Numbered from the stretch's first letter, positions 5,814-14,027 are shown. The stretch is DNA of 15,848 nucleotides from Candidatus Methanofastidiosia archaeon (GCA_020854925.1 JAHKLV010000043.1:1-15848); one strand, 5' to 3'. The notes: generated from the letters alone by a model not told the origin. Program-made: numbers and translations.

Positions 5814-7673
5814 ATGAAGGACACACCACGAATACTGGCCGCCCTGTCCCTTGCATTCCTCATTATGGCAGCAGGAATGCAGATAGTTGGCGCCCAACAG
5901 CCGTTTGACCATACGGTCATTGTCAATGCACCTGCGGTCGCCATGTCCGGCGGCGAGCGCATCGGTGTTATCAGCGAGATGCAGGTCAGCGTCTCGGAGG
6001 GCGACGGATCCATTTTCGTGGAGACATGGCCGCTTTCGGAGCTCGATACCCAGGCATCGGCTCGGCTTGCCGTGGCGGTGGCACAGACCGTCACTGGCAT
6101 CGATGTCTCGTCTTACAATATCTATTACTCCATTCTTTCCAGCGCGCCTGTTGTTGGCGGCCCGTCTGCGGGTGCCATTCTCACCGTCGCCACGATAGCG
6201 TGCCTTAATGGGTGGGATGTCGACCCTACGGTCATGATGACCGGAATGATTAATCCCGACGGCACCGTGGGCCCGGTGGGCGGCATCTACGAAAAAGCCG
6301 AGGCCGCGCATAAGGAGGGCATCTCGCTTTTTCTTGTTCCCCAAGGCCAATCGGTCGTTACTGTCGATGACAGGGTCGTTGACCTTCGTTCCTATGCCCC
6401 TGAAGCGTGGGGCATGGAGGTACGCGAGGTGCTTTCCATCACCGAGGCGGTGACCGCCTTTACCGGATACGCCTACGATGAGGACAGCTTTGGCGGCGAT
6501 ATCGTTGCCGACACCACATTTTATGCCGATGATGTGCAGGTTGAGCTCGTCGAGGCAGAGCGCATGCATCGGGAGCTCAACACCAGGCTCTTTGACGCCC
6601 CGCTGCCCACTGATATCTATCGCGACCTTACCTCATACATGGTCTCATCGGCTCAGCGGGTGGAAGATGCCGTGGCAGCGGTGGATGCGGGCAGGCACTA
6701 CACCGCCATGTCGTACCTGTTCCAAGCACGCATATCACTCTCTTATGTGGAGTTTGCCCTGCACTACTTCGAGGCAGAGGACCGACAAATGGCCTTGGAC
6801 GACGTGGTGGGGGAGATAGAGCGTGACCTTTCAGACTTGGACATCGCCGTAAGCGCCATGTCAGAATCCATATATGGATTTGCCATGCTTGACGCCTTTG
6901 CGGCTGCCCAGGAGCGTTCATTCGAGGCACAGGAACACCTTGCCCAGGCAAAGCGGTACCGGGTATGGAACGAACCGGCAAACGCCATGTACAGTTGTGC
7001 GCTTGCGCGTGAGCGCGCGCGGACAAGCTGGTTCTGGCTTTCGATTGCCGAGCGGTATGCAGAAGGCGAACGGATAGCCATTACGGATGTGCAGTACGAC
7101 GCGTATACCCTTCTTAACGACGCTAATCTTATTTTCATCTATGTATCGGAAATGGTAAGCGGTTCCGAGCTGCTTTCGGACGCGCAGGAGCTCTTGGCCA
7201 TTGCACAGGACCAGTATGACAGCGGGGATTATGCGGCATCACTCTACAATGCCATCGAGAGCAGGACGCTGGCATCACTTGCCATCGAGCTCTATTCGTG
7301 CGGTGAGGCGTCTGTCGAACGCATGGCCCTTGCACGCCAACAGGCGGCAGCAGCCATCGAGCGCCAGGTTGCCAACGGCATCGTGCCGCTCCTCTCTATG
7401 TCGTATTACGAATTTGCCTCCGTGTACGAGGAAGCGGACACCTGCGTGCAGGCGACACTCTACTACAAGTACGCATCAGGTGTTGCAAACGCCTTCCGCT
7501 ATCTTGCATCGGGGTTCGCACAGGCCCCCGCCTACTCGCAACGCGGGTCTGGCGGCACGGGTCTTCCCGTTGCAGCCATTTCAGGCCTGGTAGGGCTCAT
7601 GGCAGGTTCAGTGGGGACTTTGGCCGTCATAAAGCGACGCCAACGTAACGTTTATAAAGAGCGAATTGAGTGA
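5814..7673 (+). CDS. Secreted, membrane-anchored Lon-type (S16) serine protease
   Basis: The 619-residue protein starts with a signal peptide (hydrophobic core LAALSLAFLIMAAGMQIVG, cut likely after GA at 26-27). An S16 Lon proteolytic domain follows at about 33-220. The nucleophile is S118 in VGGPSAGA (114-121), and the general-base lysine is K161 in GGIYEKAEAA (156-165), giving the Ser-Lys dyad of Lon. TGMINPDGTVGPVGG (143-157) is also Lon-typical. No AAA+ ATPase is present. Residues 230-570 are Ala-rich and helical, with many Tyr and Glu. One C-terminal membrane segment (about 584-606) is followed by a basic tail, KRRQRNVYK. This topology puts the protease outside the membrane, as in archaeal COG1750 proteases. 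The ATG at 5814 is chosen because the signal peptide starts there and the TATA box is 26 bp upstream. Substrates are unknown. Confidence 0.92.
   Translation: MKDTPRILAALSLAFLIMAAGMQIVGAQQPFDHTVIVNAPAVAMSGGERIGVISEMQVSVSEGDGSIFVETWPLSELDTQASARLAVAVAQTVTGIDVSSYNIYYSILSSAPVVGGPSAGAILTVATIACLNGWDVDPTVMMTGMINPDGTVGPVGGIYEKAEAAHKEGISLFLVPQGQSVVTVDDRVVDLRSYAPEAWGMEVREVLSITEAVTAFTGYAYDEDSFGGDIVADTTFYADDVQVELVEAERMHRELNTRLFDAPLPTDIYRDLTSYMVSSAQRVEDAVAAVDAGRHYTAMSYLFQARISLSYVEFALHYFEAEDRQMALDDVVGEIERDLSDLDIAVSAMSESIYGFAMLDAFAAAQERSFEAQEHLAQAKRYRVWNEPANAMYSCALARERARTSWFWLSIAERYAEGERIAITDVQYDAYTLLNDANLIFIYVSEMVSGSELLSDAQELLAIAQDQYDSGDYAASLYNAIESRTLASLAIELYSCGEASVERMALARQQAAAAIERQVANGIVPLLSMSYYEFASVYEEADTCVQATLYYKYASGVANAFRYLASGFAQAPAYSQRGSGGTGLPVAAISGLVGLMAGSVGTLAVIKRRQRNVYKERIE
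7651..7659 (+). promoter_or_regulatory. Probable TATA box of tRNA-Val inside the protease gene
   Basis: TTTATAAAG lies in the last seven codons of the protease gene. Its centre is about 31 bp before the mature tRNA 5' end at 7686, a normal distance for a tRNA promoter with a short 5' leader. Confidence 0.55.
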
Positions 7674-7685
7674 TACGGTGTTCAG

Positions 7686-7762
7686 GGGCCCGTGGTCTAG
7701 CTGGTTATGACGTCGCCCTTACAAGGCGAAGATCTTGAGTTCAAATCTCGACGGGCCCACCA
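7686..7762 (+). tRNA. tRNA-Val (anticodon UAC), CCA encoded
   Basis: The cloverleaf folds completely. The acceptor stem is GGGCCCG (7686-7692) with CGGGCCC (7752-7758). The D-stem is GTC/GAC. The anticodon stem is TCGCC/GGCGA around the loop CTTACAA, giving anticodon TAC (Val). The variable loop is AGATC, the T-stem TTGAG/CTCGA, and the T-loop TTCAAAT. The discriminator is A (7759) and the gene encodes CCA (7760-7762). No intron interrupts the anticodon loop. It lies 12 bp after the protease stop. Confidence 0.96.
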
Positions 7763-7795
7763 TGTTCTTCCTCGGATTCAAGTGAGGCATACCTG

Positions 7796-7827
7796 TCCTT
7801 TTTACCTTTCCTCCCGTTTTCCCTTTT
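7796..7827 (+). terminator. Oligo-T terminator after tRNA-Val
   Basis: A pyrimidine-rich stretch with T-runs of 5, 3, 4 and 4 (T5 at 7799-7803) begins 34 bp after the tRNA. It fits the serial T-run terminators of archaea. The rest of the 7763-7938 gap shows no gene. Confidence 0.45.
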
Positions 7828-7887
7828 GGGCGTCGCTTTTGGTGGGCGAAGGCATTGGAACCGAAATCGTGAAATAGGGGTGCCTTG

Positions 7888-7941
7888 CATGATACTCCAT
7901 GCACCTCATGGTCATGGCATGCTGGGCGGGTTGGCGCCATG
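7888..7941. repeat. Cluster of six CATG sites before the methyltransferase
   Basis: CATG occurs at 7888, 7898, 7907, 7913, 7918 and 7938 within 54 bp, whereas one per 256 bp is expected at random. The first two form an inverted pair (GCATG-atactc-CATGC sense), and the last overlaps the preferred ATG start. It could be a regulatory or self-methylation target, or chance. Whether it is coding depends on the start chosen for the next gene. Confidence 0.4.
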
Positions 7942-10608
7942 GGTAAGAGGTATTGTGCCGCTTCACTACGTGAAGCACTTCTCAGGGTGGGAGGCGTGTG
8001 CAGCGGCACCGATATCGTAGGGGGTTCGGTCTGTGTCTCCTTTGGTGCGCGGGATCGGGAATGGGGCGCGTCGCTTCCATTAGCCACATATGTGGTGTGG
8101 GAGGATGTTGACGTGCTCTGCATCGCATCCTGCGAGACCGGGGATCGCCCCTCCACCGCTGCCGTGTTCATGCATCCGGCAAGGAATCCGCGCCATGTGT
8201 CCCGGGCAATGGATGCCCTCCTTGCCCGCCCCGGTGACGCCACGGCATGGGAGCGGCTCTTTCTCTCGTACGACGGGGGATGGTACGTGGCCTCTGACAT
8301 CCTCGCGCAGCTGGAAGGGTCGCTTCTCTGCGGGGGGGAGACGAGTACCGGCAGTATCTCCGCCGTGATGCTCCAGGCGGCGCGCTGGTTGGTACGGGGG
8401 CTTCCTCTGGCTGGTCCCGATGACGGGGAACGTATGCGGCCTACCGGAGCCACCGTCCGGGAATGGGCCGCCCTGCTCCGAGAAGCGCTTGCACCCCTTC
8501 TGCAAGACGTTGCCTACGATGGGGTGTTTGATTACATCGAGGAGCTAACAGAAGACCTAGAAATCTGGGTGCCGTCGCTTGGGGCTGTTTTCTCCTGTTG
8601 GGAATCCCGTGGCGTCTCCCTTGATACCTATCTTTTTGGCAGTCTCTATGAACAGCTCAAAGGGAGGAGGGAACGCAAGGACCGGGGTGCGTACTATACG
8701 CCACGGCCACTTGCCGAAGACACCTCTCGCCGGTGTGTGGAAGGTCATGTCGTCGCTCGTGCCAACGCCCGCACCGGCAGGCCCTATGCCTCTATTGATG
8801 CGGCAGTGGCCTTCGAGGACGAGTCCTGGCTTGCCGCCGCCCGTTCATCGGTGGCTTCGCTTTCCATACTCGATCCCTCATGTGGTACCGGCCATTTCCT
8901 TGAGGCATGCCTCGATGCCCTCGACGTAATCTCCACCGCCAGTGGCGGTGGGGTGTGCAAGGGAGGATACCGGACACAGGTCATGGGGGTGGACATCGAC
9001 AAAGGGGCGGTGTGGGTGGCCCGCATGCGCCTCGCGATCCGGGCCCTCAGGCGCGGCGATGACGTAAACGGGGATGGAGGTATACGGGTGTGCTGGGGTG
9101 ATGCGCTTCTTGGCAAGGATTCCGATGCCGGCAGCGCTGCACCCCCTATCGACTGGCCCCAGTTACTGAAGTCGTGTGGGGTCGGGGCGGTCTCCCTCAT
9201 CATCGGCAACCCCCCTTATGGAAAGGTGAAAAATCTTCCCATTCCCCCTGAGGAAAAGGCGGTCATTGCCAGCAGGTACGCCCGTGCGTTCCCGTCGTAT
9301 CGGGGAAACGTTGACCTTTACAAGCTCTTCCTCATGCGTGCCTTGTCCTTGGCCGATAACGACACGAGCATATCGTTTGTCATACCTGTCACGTTTTGGG
9401 GTGACAAGGAAAGCCAGCATCTCCGAAGGGAGCTCCTTTCTCGCGGCTGTCGGTATCTTGCGTTCCTTGGCCTTGCGGATTCCGAGCTTTTTTTCGGTGC
9501 GGGGACACACTACGAGCTTTCTGTCTTTTGTTCCGGCACGCCGGCACCTGATGGTCGTATTGCTTACATTGCTCCCGACGGGAACGCGGCGCTCCATATT
9601 GCCAAGGGGGACGAATCATTCCGCCTTAGGCATGAAACAGTGGTGGCCTGGTCGTCACTGTGGCGTGTCCCGCGCTTTGTCAACCTTGCTGTGGAGTTGG
9701 AGATTCTTGAACGTGCCGCGCGTTTTGAGCCCCTGGAATCCTTCCTCTCCTCGCGGGTCGGTGTTATCGACGAGTCCCTTGGCCGCGCCCATCTCACGTC
9801 CCGCGAGACAGAGATGCTGGCCTTTTCGTCTACGCACATCAAGGACTGGTATGTGGACCTCTCACCGACGCCATCCCCCAAGCGATGGGTGGCCGGATGG
9901 CACAAGCTGTCCTCGCGGATGGTCCGGGGCCCTGAGGGTAACCCCATGACGCTTGATGACTTCCTGAAGTCCGACGATGCCGTGGTGGGGCGCCAAATGG
10001 CGCATCGCGGCGAGGTGAAAAAGCTGCACTTTGCTCTCCATCCCGGCAGGGTCGTCCCTACGAACGGCGTGCGCATCGTCTATCCTCTCAAAGGTATGCG
10101 TTCTCGCCTCCTGTGCGCTCTTCTCAACAGTTCCACGTACAACTGGTACTTCTCCCTCTTTTCGCATACCTACAATGTCAAGCCGTACGAGCTGGGCGAA
10201 CTGCCGGCCATCCCCTTTTCATCCGAAGCGACACGTGTTGTGGAGACGCTTGTGGACTACGCACATATACTCTGTGCCGCCGCCGCTGCGGGGCTCAGGG
10301 GGGGTACCGGAACGTCAATCCACGTTGCCACGCTTCTTGACGCCCTGGTGTTCGAGGCCCTGTGTCAAGAGCGTGAGCTTGCTGGAATGCTGTCCCCGTA
10401 CCTCCTTCCTCTTGACTGCAGGTCGTGGCTGCGGGCGTTCTGGTCGGAGGGCGGATGCCTCGGGACGCGGGTCACCGGGCCCTTTGACGCCCTATGCGCC
10501 GTTTTGGCGCGCATTGGTTCCGATGTCACCATTATCCGGCGTCTTGGCGAGCTTCGGGCGCACCCTTGGGCGCAGGTATGCCTTCGGGTTCCCTCCCTCG
10601 AGGAATGA
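7939..10608 (+). CDS. Eco57I/TaqI-like N6-adenine DNA methyltransferase
   Basis: The 889-residue protein is a gamma-class amino-methyltransferase that should move a methyl group from SAM to the N6 of adenine in a specific DNA site. GAYYTPRPLA (250-259) is the motif-X region. Motif I is DPSCGTGHFLEA (312-323), followed by VDID (351-354) and WGDAL (386-390). The catalytic NPPY is at 424-427 and DLYKLFLMRAL starts at 459. The region at about 720-760, ending in GELPAIPF, matches TaqI-type specificity domains. The first 240 residues match nothing I know, and I see no PD-(D/E)xK nuclease motif there, so it may be a solitary methylase rather than a type IIG fusion. An in-frame TTG at 7885 would add 18 residues of non-coding-like composition; the ATG is preferred, but neither start has a good ribosome-binding site. 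No specificity or restriction subunit is adjacent. Confidence 0.85.
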   Translation: MGKRYCAASLREALLRVGGVCSGTDIVGGSVCVSFGARDREWGASLPLATYVVWEDVDVLCIASCETGDRPSTAAVFMHPARNPRHVSRAMDALLARPGDATAWERLFLSYDGGWYVASDILAQLEGSLLCGGETSTGSISAVMLQAARWLVRGLPLAGPDDGERMRPTGATVREWAALLREALAPLLQDVAYDGVFDYIEELTEDLEIWVPSLGAVFSCWESRGVSLDTYLFGSLYEQLKGRRERKDRGAYYTPRPLAEDTSRRCVEGHVVARANARTGRPYASIDAAVAFEDESWLAAARSSVASLSILDPSCGTGHFLEACLDALDVISTASGGGVCKGGYRTQVMGVDIDKGAVWVARMRLAIRALRRGDDVNGDGGIRVCWGDALLGKDSDAGSAAPPIDWPQLLKSCGVGAVSLIIGNPPYGKVKNLPIPPEEKAVIASRYARAFPSYRGNVDLYKLFLMRALSLADNDTSISFVIPVTFWGDKESQHLRRELLSRGCRYLAFLGLADSELFFGAGTHYELSVFCSGTPAPDGRIAYIAPDGNAALHIAKGDESFRLRHETVVAWSSLWRVPRFVNLAVELEILERAARFEPLESFLSSRVGVIDESLGRAHLTSRETEMLAFSSTHIKDWYVDLSPTPSPKRWVAGWHKLSSRMVRGPEGNPMTLDDFLKSDDAVVGRQMAHRGEVKKLHFALHPGRVVPTNGVRIVYPLKGMRSRLLCALLNSSTYNWYFSLFSHTYNVKPYELGELPAIPFSSEATRVVETLVDYAHILCAAAAAGLRGGTGTSIHVATLLDALVFEALCQERELAGMLSPYLLPLDCRSWLRAFWSEGGCLGTRVTGPFDALCAVLARIGSDVTIIRRLGELRAHPWAQVCLRVPSLEE

Positions 10609-10655
10609 GCCGCTCTTTCCTTTGCCACCCTTGCGTTCTCATTTGACGATACCGG

Positions 10656-10668
10656 CCTGCACTGCAGG
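10656..10668. other. Small perfect palindrome in the methyltransferase-exonuclease gap
   Basis: CCTGCA-C-TGCAGG is a 13-bp odd palindrome about 50 bp before the TATA box of the exonuclease gene. It could be a short hairpin or a protein site. The rest of the 131-bp gap (10609-10739) holds only pyrimidine runs and the TATA box. Confidence 0.3.
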
Positions 10669-10709
10669 GGACGACAAACACCCCATCCAATCCGGGGGGC
10701 GAGATAACG

Positions 10710-10717
10710 CTTTTAAG
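10710..10717 (+). promoter_or_regulatory. TATA box of the exonuclease gene
   Basis: CTTTTAAG, centred near 10714, lies 26 bp before the ATG at 10740. It predicts a leaderless transcript beginning at the start codon, in keeping with the lack of a strong ribosome-binding site. Confidence 0.5.
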
Positions 10718-10739
10718 GAACGAAAGAAAAGCTAGGGTT

Positions 10740-11483
10740 ATGATACGGCGCAGCTTCATCATCCTTGACGGTATCGGCGAGTACATGGAACAGGCCATCT
10801 GGCGCCGTGGCATCACCTCGTGGGATGCCTTTAGGGAGTGCCAGCACATACCACGCATCGCCCCGGCCCGCAAAGCCCTCTACGATGGCGAGCTGGCAAA
10901 GGCACAGGCGAATCTTGCATGCAGGAACGAGGTATTCTTTTCATACCGTCTTCCCTCTGGTGAGCACTGGCGGACTTATGAGGCCTTTAAGGACTCGGTG
11001 GCGTACCTTGACATCGAGACCACCGGGAGCTCCGCCTCTGATGTCACCACCATGGTGGGCATCTACGACGGGTCGGACTTTCGCGTGCTGGTGCGCGATG
11101 ACGATCTGAGCGCGGAAACGCTCTCGGCAGCCCTGGAAGGAAAAAAGCTTCTCGTGACGTTTTTTGGAAGGGGATTTGACGTTCCCGTCCTCCAGCGTGA
11201 ATTCGGGGTGCCGATGCCGCAGCTCCACTATGACCTCTGTTTTGCCGGCAAGCGTGTCGGATTGTCCGGCGGCCTGAAGCGCATCGAGAAGGAGATGGGC
11301 ATCGGACGCTCTGACGAGACCGACGGCCTTTCGGGTTGGGATGCCGTCAGGCTCTGGCACCAGCACACACGTGGCGACCCCGACGCCCTTGAAACCCTTA
11401 TCCAGTACAACAGGGAGGATGTGGTCAATCTCGAATGTCTGGCCCATATAATCTATCAGCGTCTTGAGGGAAGGGGATTCTGA
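10740..11483 (+). CDS. YprB-like DEDDy 3'-5' exonuclease (RNase H fold)
   Basis: The 247-residue protein is a predicted exonuclease of the COG3359/YprB type. Its N-terminus has the usual lead-in SFIILDGIGEYMEQAIWRRG (5-24), a helix-hairpin-helix-like segment found in this family. The RNase H-like core starts with YLDIETTG (89-96), giving the first two acids D91 and E93. The next ligand region is FGRGFDVPVL (142-151, D147), then HYDL (163-166). The last motif is QYNREDVVNL (222-231), with Y223 and D227 typical of the DEDDy class. All four acidic positions are present, so activity on DNA or RNA ends is expected, though the substrate is not known for this family. It follows the methyltransferase with a 131-bp gap and its own TATA box, so operon membership is doubtful. 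Confidence 0.85.
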   Translation: MIRRSFIILDGIGEYMEQAIWRRGITSWDAFRECQHIPRIAPARKALYDGELAKAQANLACRNEVFFSYRLPSGEHWRTYEAFKDSVAYLDIETTGSSASDVTTMVGIYDGSDFRVLVRDDDLSAETLSAALEGKKLLVTFFGRGFDVPVLQREFGVPMPQLHYDLCFAGKRVGLSGGLKRIEKEMGIGRSDETDGLSGWDAVRLWHQHTRGDPDALETLIQYNREDVVNLECLAHIIYQRLEGRGF

Positions 11484-11505
11484 ACGGTATTCCTCGGTAT
11501 GAGAT

Positions 11506-11516
11506 AATTATTTATT
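11506..11516 (+). promoter_or_regulatory. TATA box of the NYN-domain gene
   Basis: AATTATTTATT, centred near 11511, predicts transcription from about 11537. The resulting leader of about 29 nt contains GGTGA at 11556-11560, five bases before the ATG. Confidence 0.5.
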
Positions 11517-11565
11517 GTTTTGACATGATACTAAAGGTATTGCAGCTATTATTTCGGTGAGAAGA

Positions 11566-12093
11566 ATGCCAAACCTTACAAATATTAAGACGGCTGGCAA
11601 GGGCATATCCCGCTACGTCGGGTCTATGTACCGTAAGGACAAGCGCGAGGAAAAAAGGATTGGGCTCCTTGTCGACGGCCCCAACATCCTGCGCAAGGAG
11701 TTTTCCATAGACCTCGAAGACATCAGAAGAATCCTCGATGACCTGGGCGACATCCGTATCGCCAAGGTGTTTCTCAATCAATTTGCTTCACAGGGCCTCA
11801 TCGAGGCCATATCGAATCAGGGATTCGATGTCATCATCGTCACCGGGGACACCGACGTGCGCCTTGGTGTTGAGGCCATGGACATCATATACCTAGAAAA
11901 TATCAACACCATTGCACTCGCCACACGCGACGCCGACTTCCTTCCCGTTCTCATAAAGGCCAAGGAGCATGGCAAGGAGACGATTGTCATCGGCGCCGAA
12001 CCAGGCTTTTCCGTGGCACTGCAAAACGCTGCCGATTATGTCATAAAAATGGGTGGTGAAGAGGTAAAGCAGGACAGCGAGCTGTACCTCTAG
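11566..12093 (+). CDS. NYN-domain (PIN-like) predicted ribonuclease, TIGR00288/LabA-DUF88 type
   Basis: The 175-residue protein is a compact NYN domain, the PIN-like nuclease fold that cuts RNA using metal-bound acids. The conserved acids are D37 in GLLVDGPN (33-40), the pair in VTGDTDVRL (92-100) and those in ATRDADFLPVL (119-129). The end motif VIGAEPGFSVALQNAADYVI (141-160) is typical of the archaeal TIGR00288 family. A basic N-terminus (residues 8-31: KTAGKGISRYVGSMYRKDKR region) may bind nucleic acid. It has no membrane segment. The in-frame GTG at 11557 is rejected because it is part of the GGTGA ribosome-binding site; the ATG at 11566 follows at the right distance. Its stop lies seven bases from the end of the convergent gyrB. 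The target RNA is unknown. Confidence 0.88.
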   Translation: MPNLTNIKTAGKGISRYVGSMYRKDKREEKRIGLLVDGPNILRKEFSIDLEDIRRILDDLGDIRIAKVFLNQFASQGLIEAISNQGFDVIIVTGDTDVRLGVEAMDIIYLENINTIALATRDADFLPVLIKAKEHGKETIVIGAEPGFSVALQNAADYVIKMGGEEVKQDSELYL

Positions 12094-12100
12094 GTGTCCT

Positions 12101-13987
12101 TTAGATATCCAGGACCTTGACCGATGTGGCGTAGGTCTGGATGAACTCTTTTCTCGGTTCCACTTTTTCGCCCATGAGAATGGTGAAGATTTCATCGGCG
12201 GCAATGGCATCTTCCGAGGTCACCCGCAGGAGCGTTCGCTGGCCGTGGTGCATGGTCGTCTCCCACAGCTGATCGGGGTTCATCTCACCCAGGCCCTTGT
12301 AGCGCTGGATCTCATAACCCTTTTCCATTTCTGTGACGAGGCGGTCCTTTTCCTCGTCCGAATAGACGTACTCCATACGCTTTCCCTTCTTTATCTTGTA
12401 GAGCGGCGGCTGGGCGATATAGATGTATCCAGCGTCGATAAGCTCCTTCATATACCTGAAGAAGAACGTGAGCAAGAGCGTCCGGATATGTGCCCCGTCC
12501 ACGTCGGCATCGGTCATGATGATTATCTTGTGGTATCGGCACTTGGAGAGGTCGAACTCCTCGCCGATGCCGGCGCCGATGGCCGTAATGAGCGCGAAAA
12601 TCTCCTTGTTCTTGAATATCTTGTCAAGGCGTGCCTTTTCCACATTGAGGATCTTTCCTCTGAGCGGGAGCACGGCCTGGGTATGGCGGTCCCTGCCCTG
12701 CTTTGCCGAACCGCCTGCCGAATCCCCTTCGACGATGAAGAGTTCCGAGAGCGCGGGGTCCTTTTCCGAGCAGTCCGCCAGTTTCCCCGGCAGGGACGTC
12801 GACTCGAGCACCGTTTTTCTCCTCGTGAGTTCACGGGCCTTTCGTGCAGCTTCCCTGGCCTGCGATGCGACGATAGCCTTTTCAATAATCTTTCTGGCGA
12901 CCGCGGGATGCTCCTCAAGGAATTCCCCGAGTGACTGTGTCACAAGGGACTCGACAATGCCTTTGACCTCGCTGTTGCCGAGCTTCGTCTTTGTCTGGCC
13001 CTCGAACTGTGGGGAGGGGATCTGCACCTTGATGACGCAGGTGAGCCCTTCGCGCGTGTCGTCACCCGAAATGGAACCGTTCTTGATGAGGGCGTTCTGC
13101 CGCGCATAGTCGTTGAGGGAACGCGTGAGCGCCGCCTTGAATCCGCTGAGGTGCGTACCGCCCTCAATGGTGTTGATGCTGTTGACGAAGGTGTAGATGG
13201 TCTCGGAGTACGACGTGCTGTACTGCATGGCTATCTCCACCGTTATGCCGTCCTTCTCATTGGCGAGGAGAATGGGCGGTTCGTGGAGGACTTCCTTGTT
13301 CGTGTTGAGTTTTTCTACGAAAGAGACGATGCCGCCGTCATAGCAGAAGTTTTTCTCCTTGGACGTGCGTTCGTCGATAAGCGTGATGTTCACACCGCTG
13401 TTGAGAAAGGCAAGCTCCCTGAGCCTGTTGGCCAGCGTGTCAAAGGCGTATTCCGTGGTCTCAAATATGGTGGGGTCCGCAAGGAAGGTAATTTCTGTCC
13501 CCGTGTCGGCGGTCGTCCCCACCACCTCCATCTCCCCCGCGGGGATACCCCGTTCGAATCGCTGGAGAAAGACCTTGCCTTCCAGACGCACCTTGGCCTC
13601 AAGCCAGAGAGAGAGCGCGTTGACAACAGACACACCGACGCCGTGCAGCCCGCCGGACACCTTGTAGGTCTTGTTGTCAAACTTTCCTCCCGCGTGGAGC
13701 TTTGTCATGACAATTTCGAGGGCTGGTTTCCCATAGATGGGATGCATGCCGGTGGGAATGCCGCGACCGTTGTCGGTGACGGTGATCGAGTTGTCCTTGC
13801 GTATGACGACGGTGATGTCGGTGCAGACCCCTGCGAGCACCTCATCTATACTGTTGTCCACGACCTCGTACACGAGGTGGTGGAGGCCACGGGCGTCGGT
13901 GGAACCGATATACATCGACGGCCGCTTACGTACTGCCTCGAGCCCTTCGAGCACCTGGATGTCACTGGCTTGGTATTCTCCTGCCAT
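12101..13987 (-). CDS. gyrB: DNA gyrase subunit B
   Basis: GyrB is the ATPase and TOPRIM half of the A2B2 gyrase that adds negative supercoils. The 628-residue length is that of the short form without the enterobacterial insert. The GHKL ATPase motifs are EVVDNSIDE (41-49), DNGRGIP (72-78) and GGLHGVG (112-118). The transducer domain is at about 220-390. The TOPRIM motifs are EGDSAGGSA (420-428), PLRGKILN (441-448) and DADVDGAHI (493-501). The C-terminal QRYKGLGEMNP (561-571) contacts GyrA. No residue appears lost. GGTGA at 13994-13998 supports the ATG at 13987. Archaeal gyrase is generally held to come from bacteria. gyrA is not adjacent on either side: downstream is the convergent NYN gene, upstream is paaK. 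The NYN and gyrB ends are 7 bp apart with no clear terminator. Confidence 0.97.
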   Translation of the reverse strand: MAGEYQASDIQVLEGLEAVRKRPSMYIGSTDARGLHHLVYEVVDNSIDEVLAGVCTDITVVIRKDNSITVTDNGRGIPTGMHPIYGKPALEIVMTKLHAGGKFDNKTYKVSGGLHGVGVSVVNALSLWLEAKVRLEGKVFLQRFERGIPAGEMEVVGTTADTGTEITFLADPTIFETTEYAFDTLANRLRELAFLNSGVNITLIDERTSKEKNFCYDGGIVSFVEKLNTNKEVLHEPPILLANEKDGITVEIAMQYSTSYSETIYTFVNSINTIEGGTHLSGFKAALTRSLNDYARQNALIKNGSISGDDTREGLTCVIKVQIPSPQFEGQTKTKLGNSEVKGIVESLVTQSLGEFLEEHPAVARKIIEKAIVASQAREAARKARELTRRKTVLESTSLPGKLADCSEKDPALSELFIVEGDSAGGSAKQGRDRHTQAVLPLRGKILNVEKARLDKIFKNKEIFALITAIGAGIGEEFDLSKCRYHKIIIMTDADVDGAHIRTLLLTFFFRYMKELIDAGYIYIAQPPLYKIKKGKRMEYVYSDEEKDRLVTEMEKGYEIQRYKGLGEMNPDQLWETTMHHGQRTLLRVTSEDAIAADEIFTILMGEKVEPRKEFIQTYATSVKVLDI

Positions 13988-14027
13988 GAGTATTCACCAC
14001 GAAAAAGTATGTACAACGCTTTGCAAG

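Noticed and set aside
5670..6569. Open frame of 299 codons on the minus strand opposite the protease start
   Set aside because: It overlaps the GAPDH end, terminator, promoter and signal peptide of clearly real plus-strand features, and it has no family resemblance.
7885..7938. TTG start adding 18 residues to the methyltransferase
   Set aside because: The extra residues (two Trp, three His, two Cys, mixed third-base use) look non-coding, and the ribosome-binding distance is poor. It is kept as a minor alternative.
7686..10608. Genomic island inserted at tRNA-Val carrying the methyltransferase
   Set aside because: No copy of the tRNA 3' end was seen near 10609 or further right, there is no integrase, and base composition looks like that of neighbouring genes.
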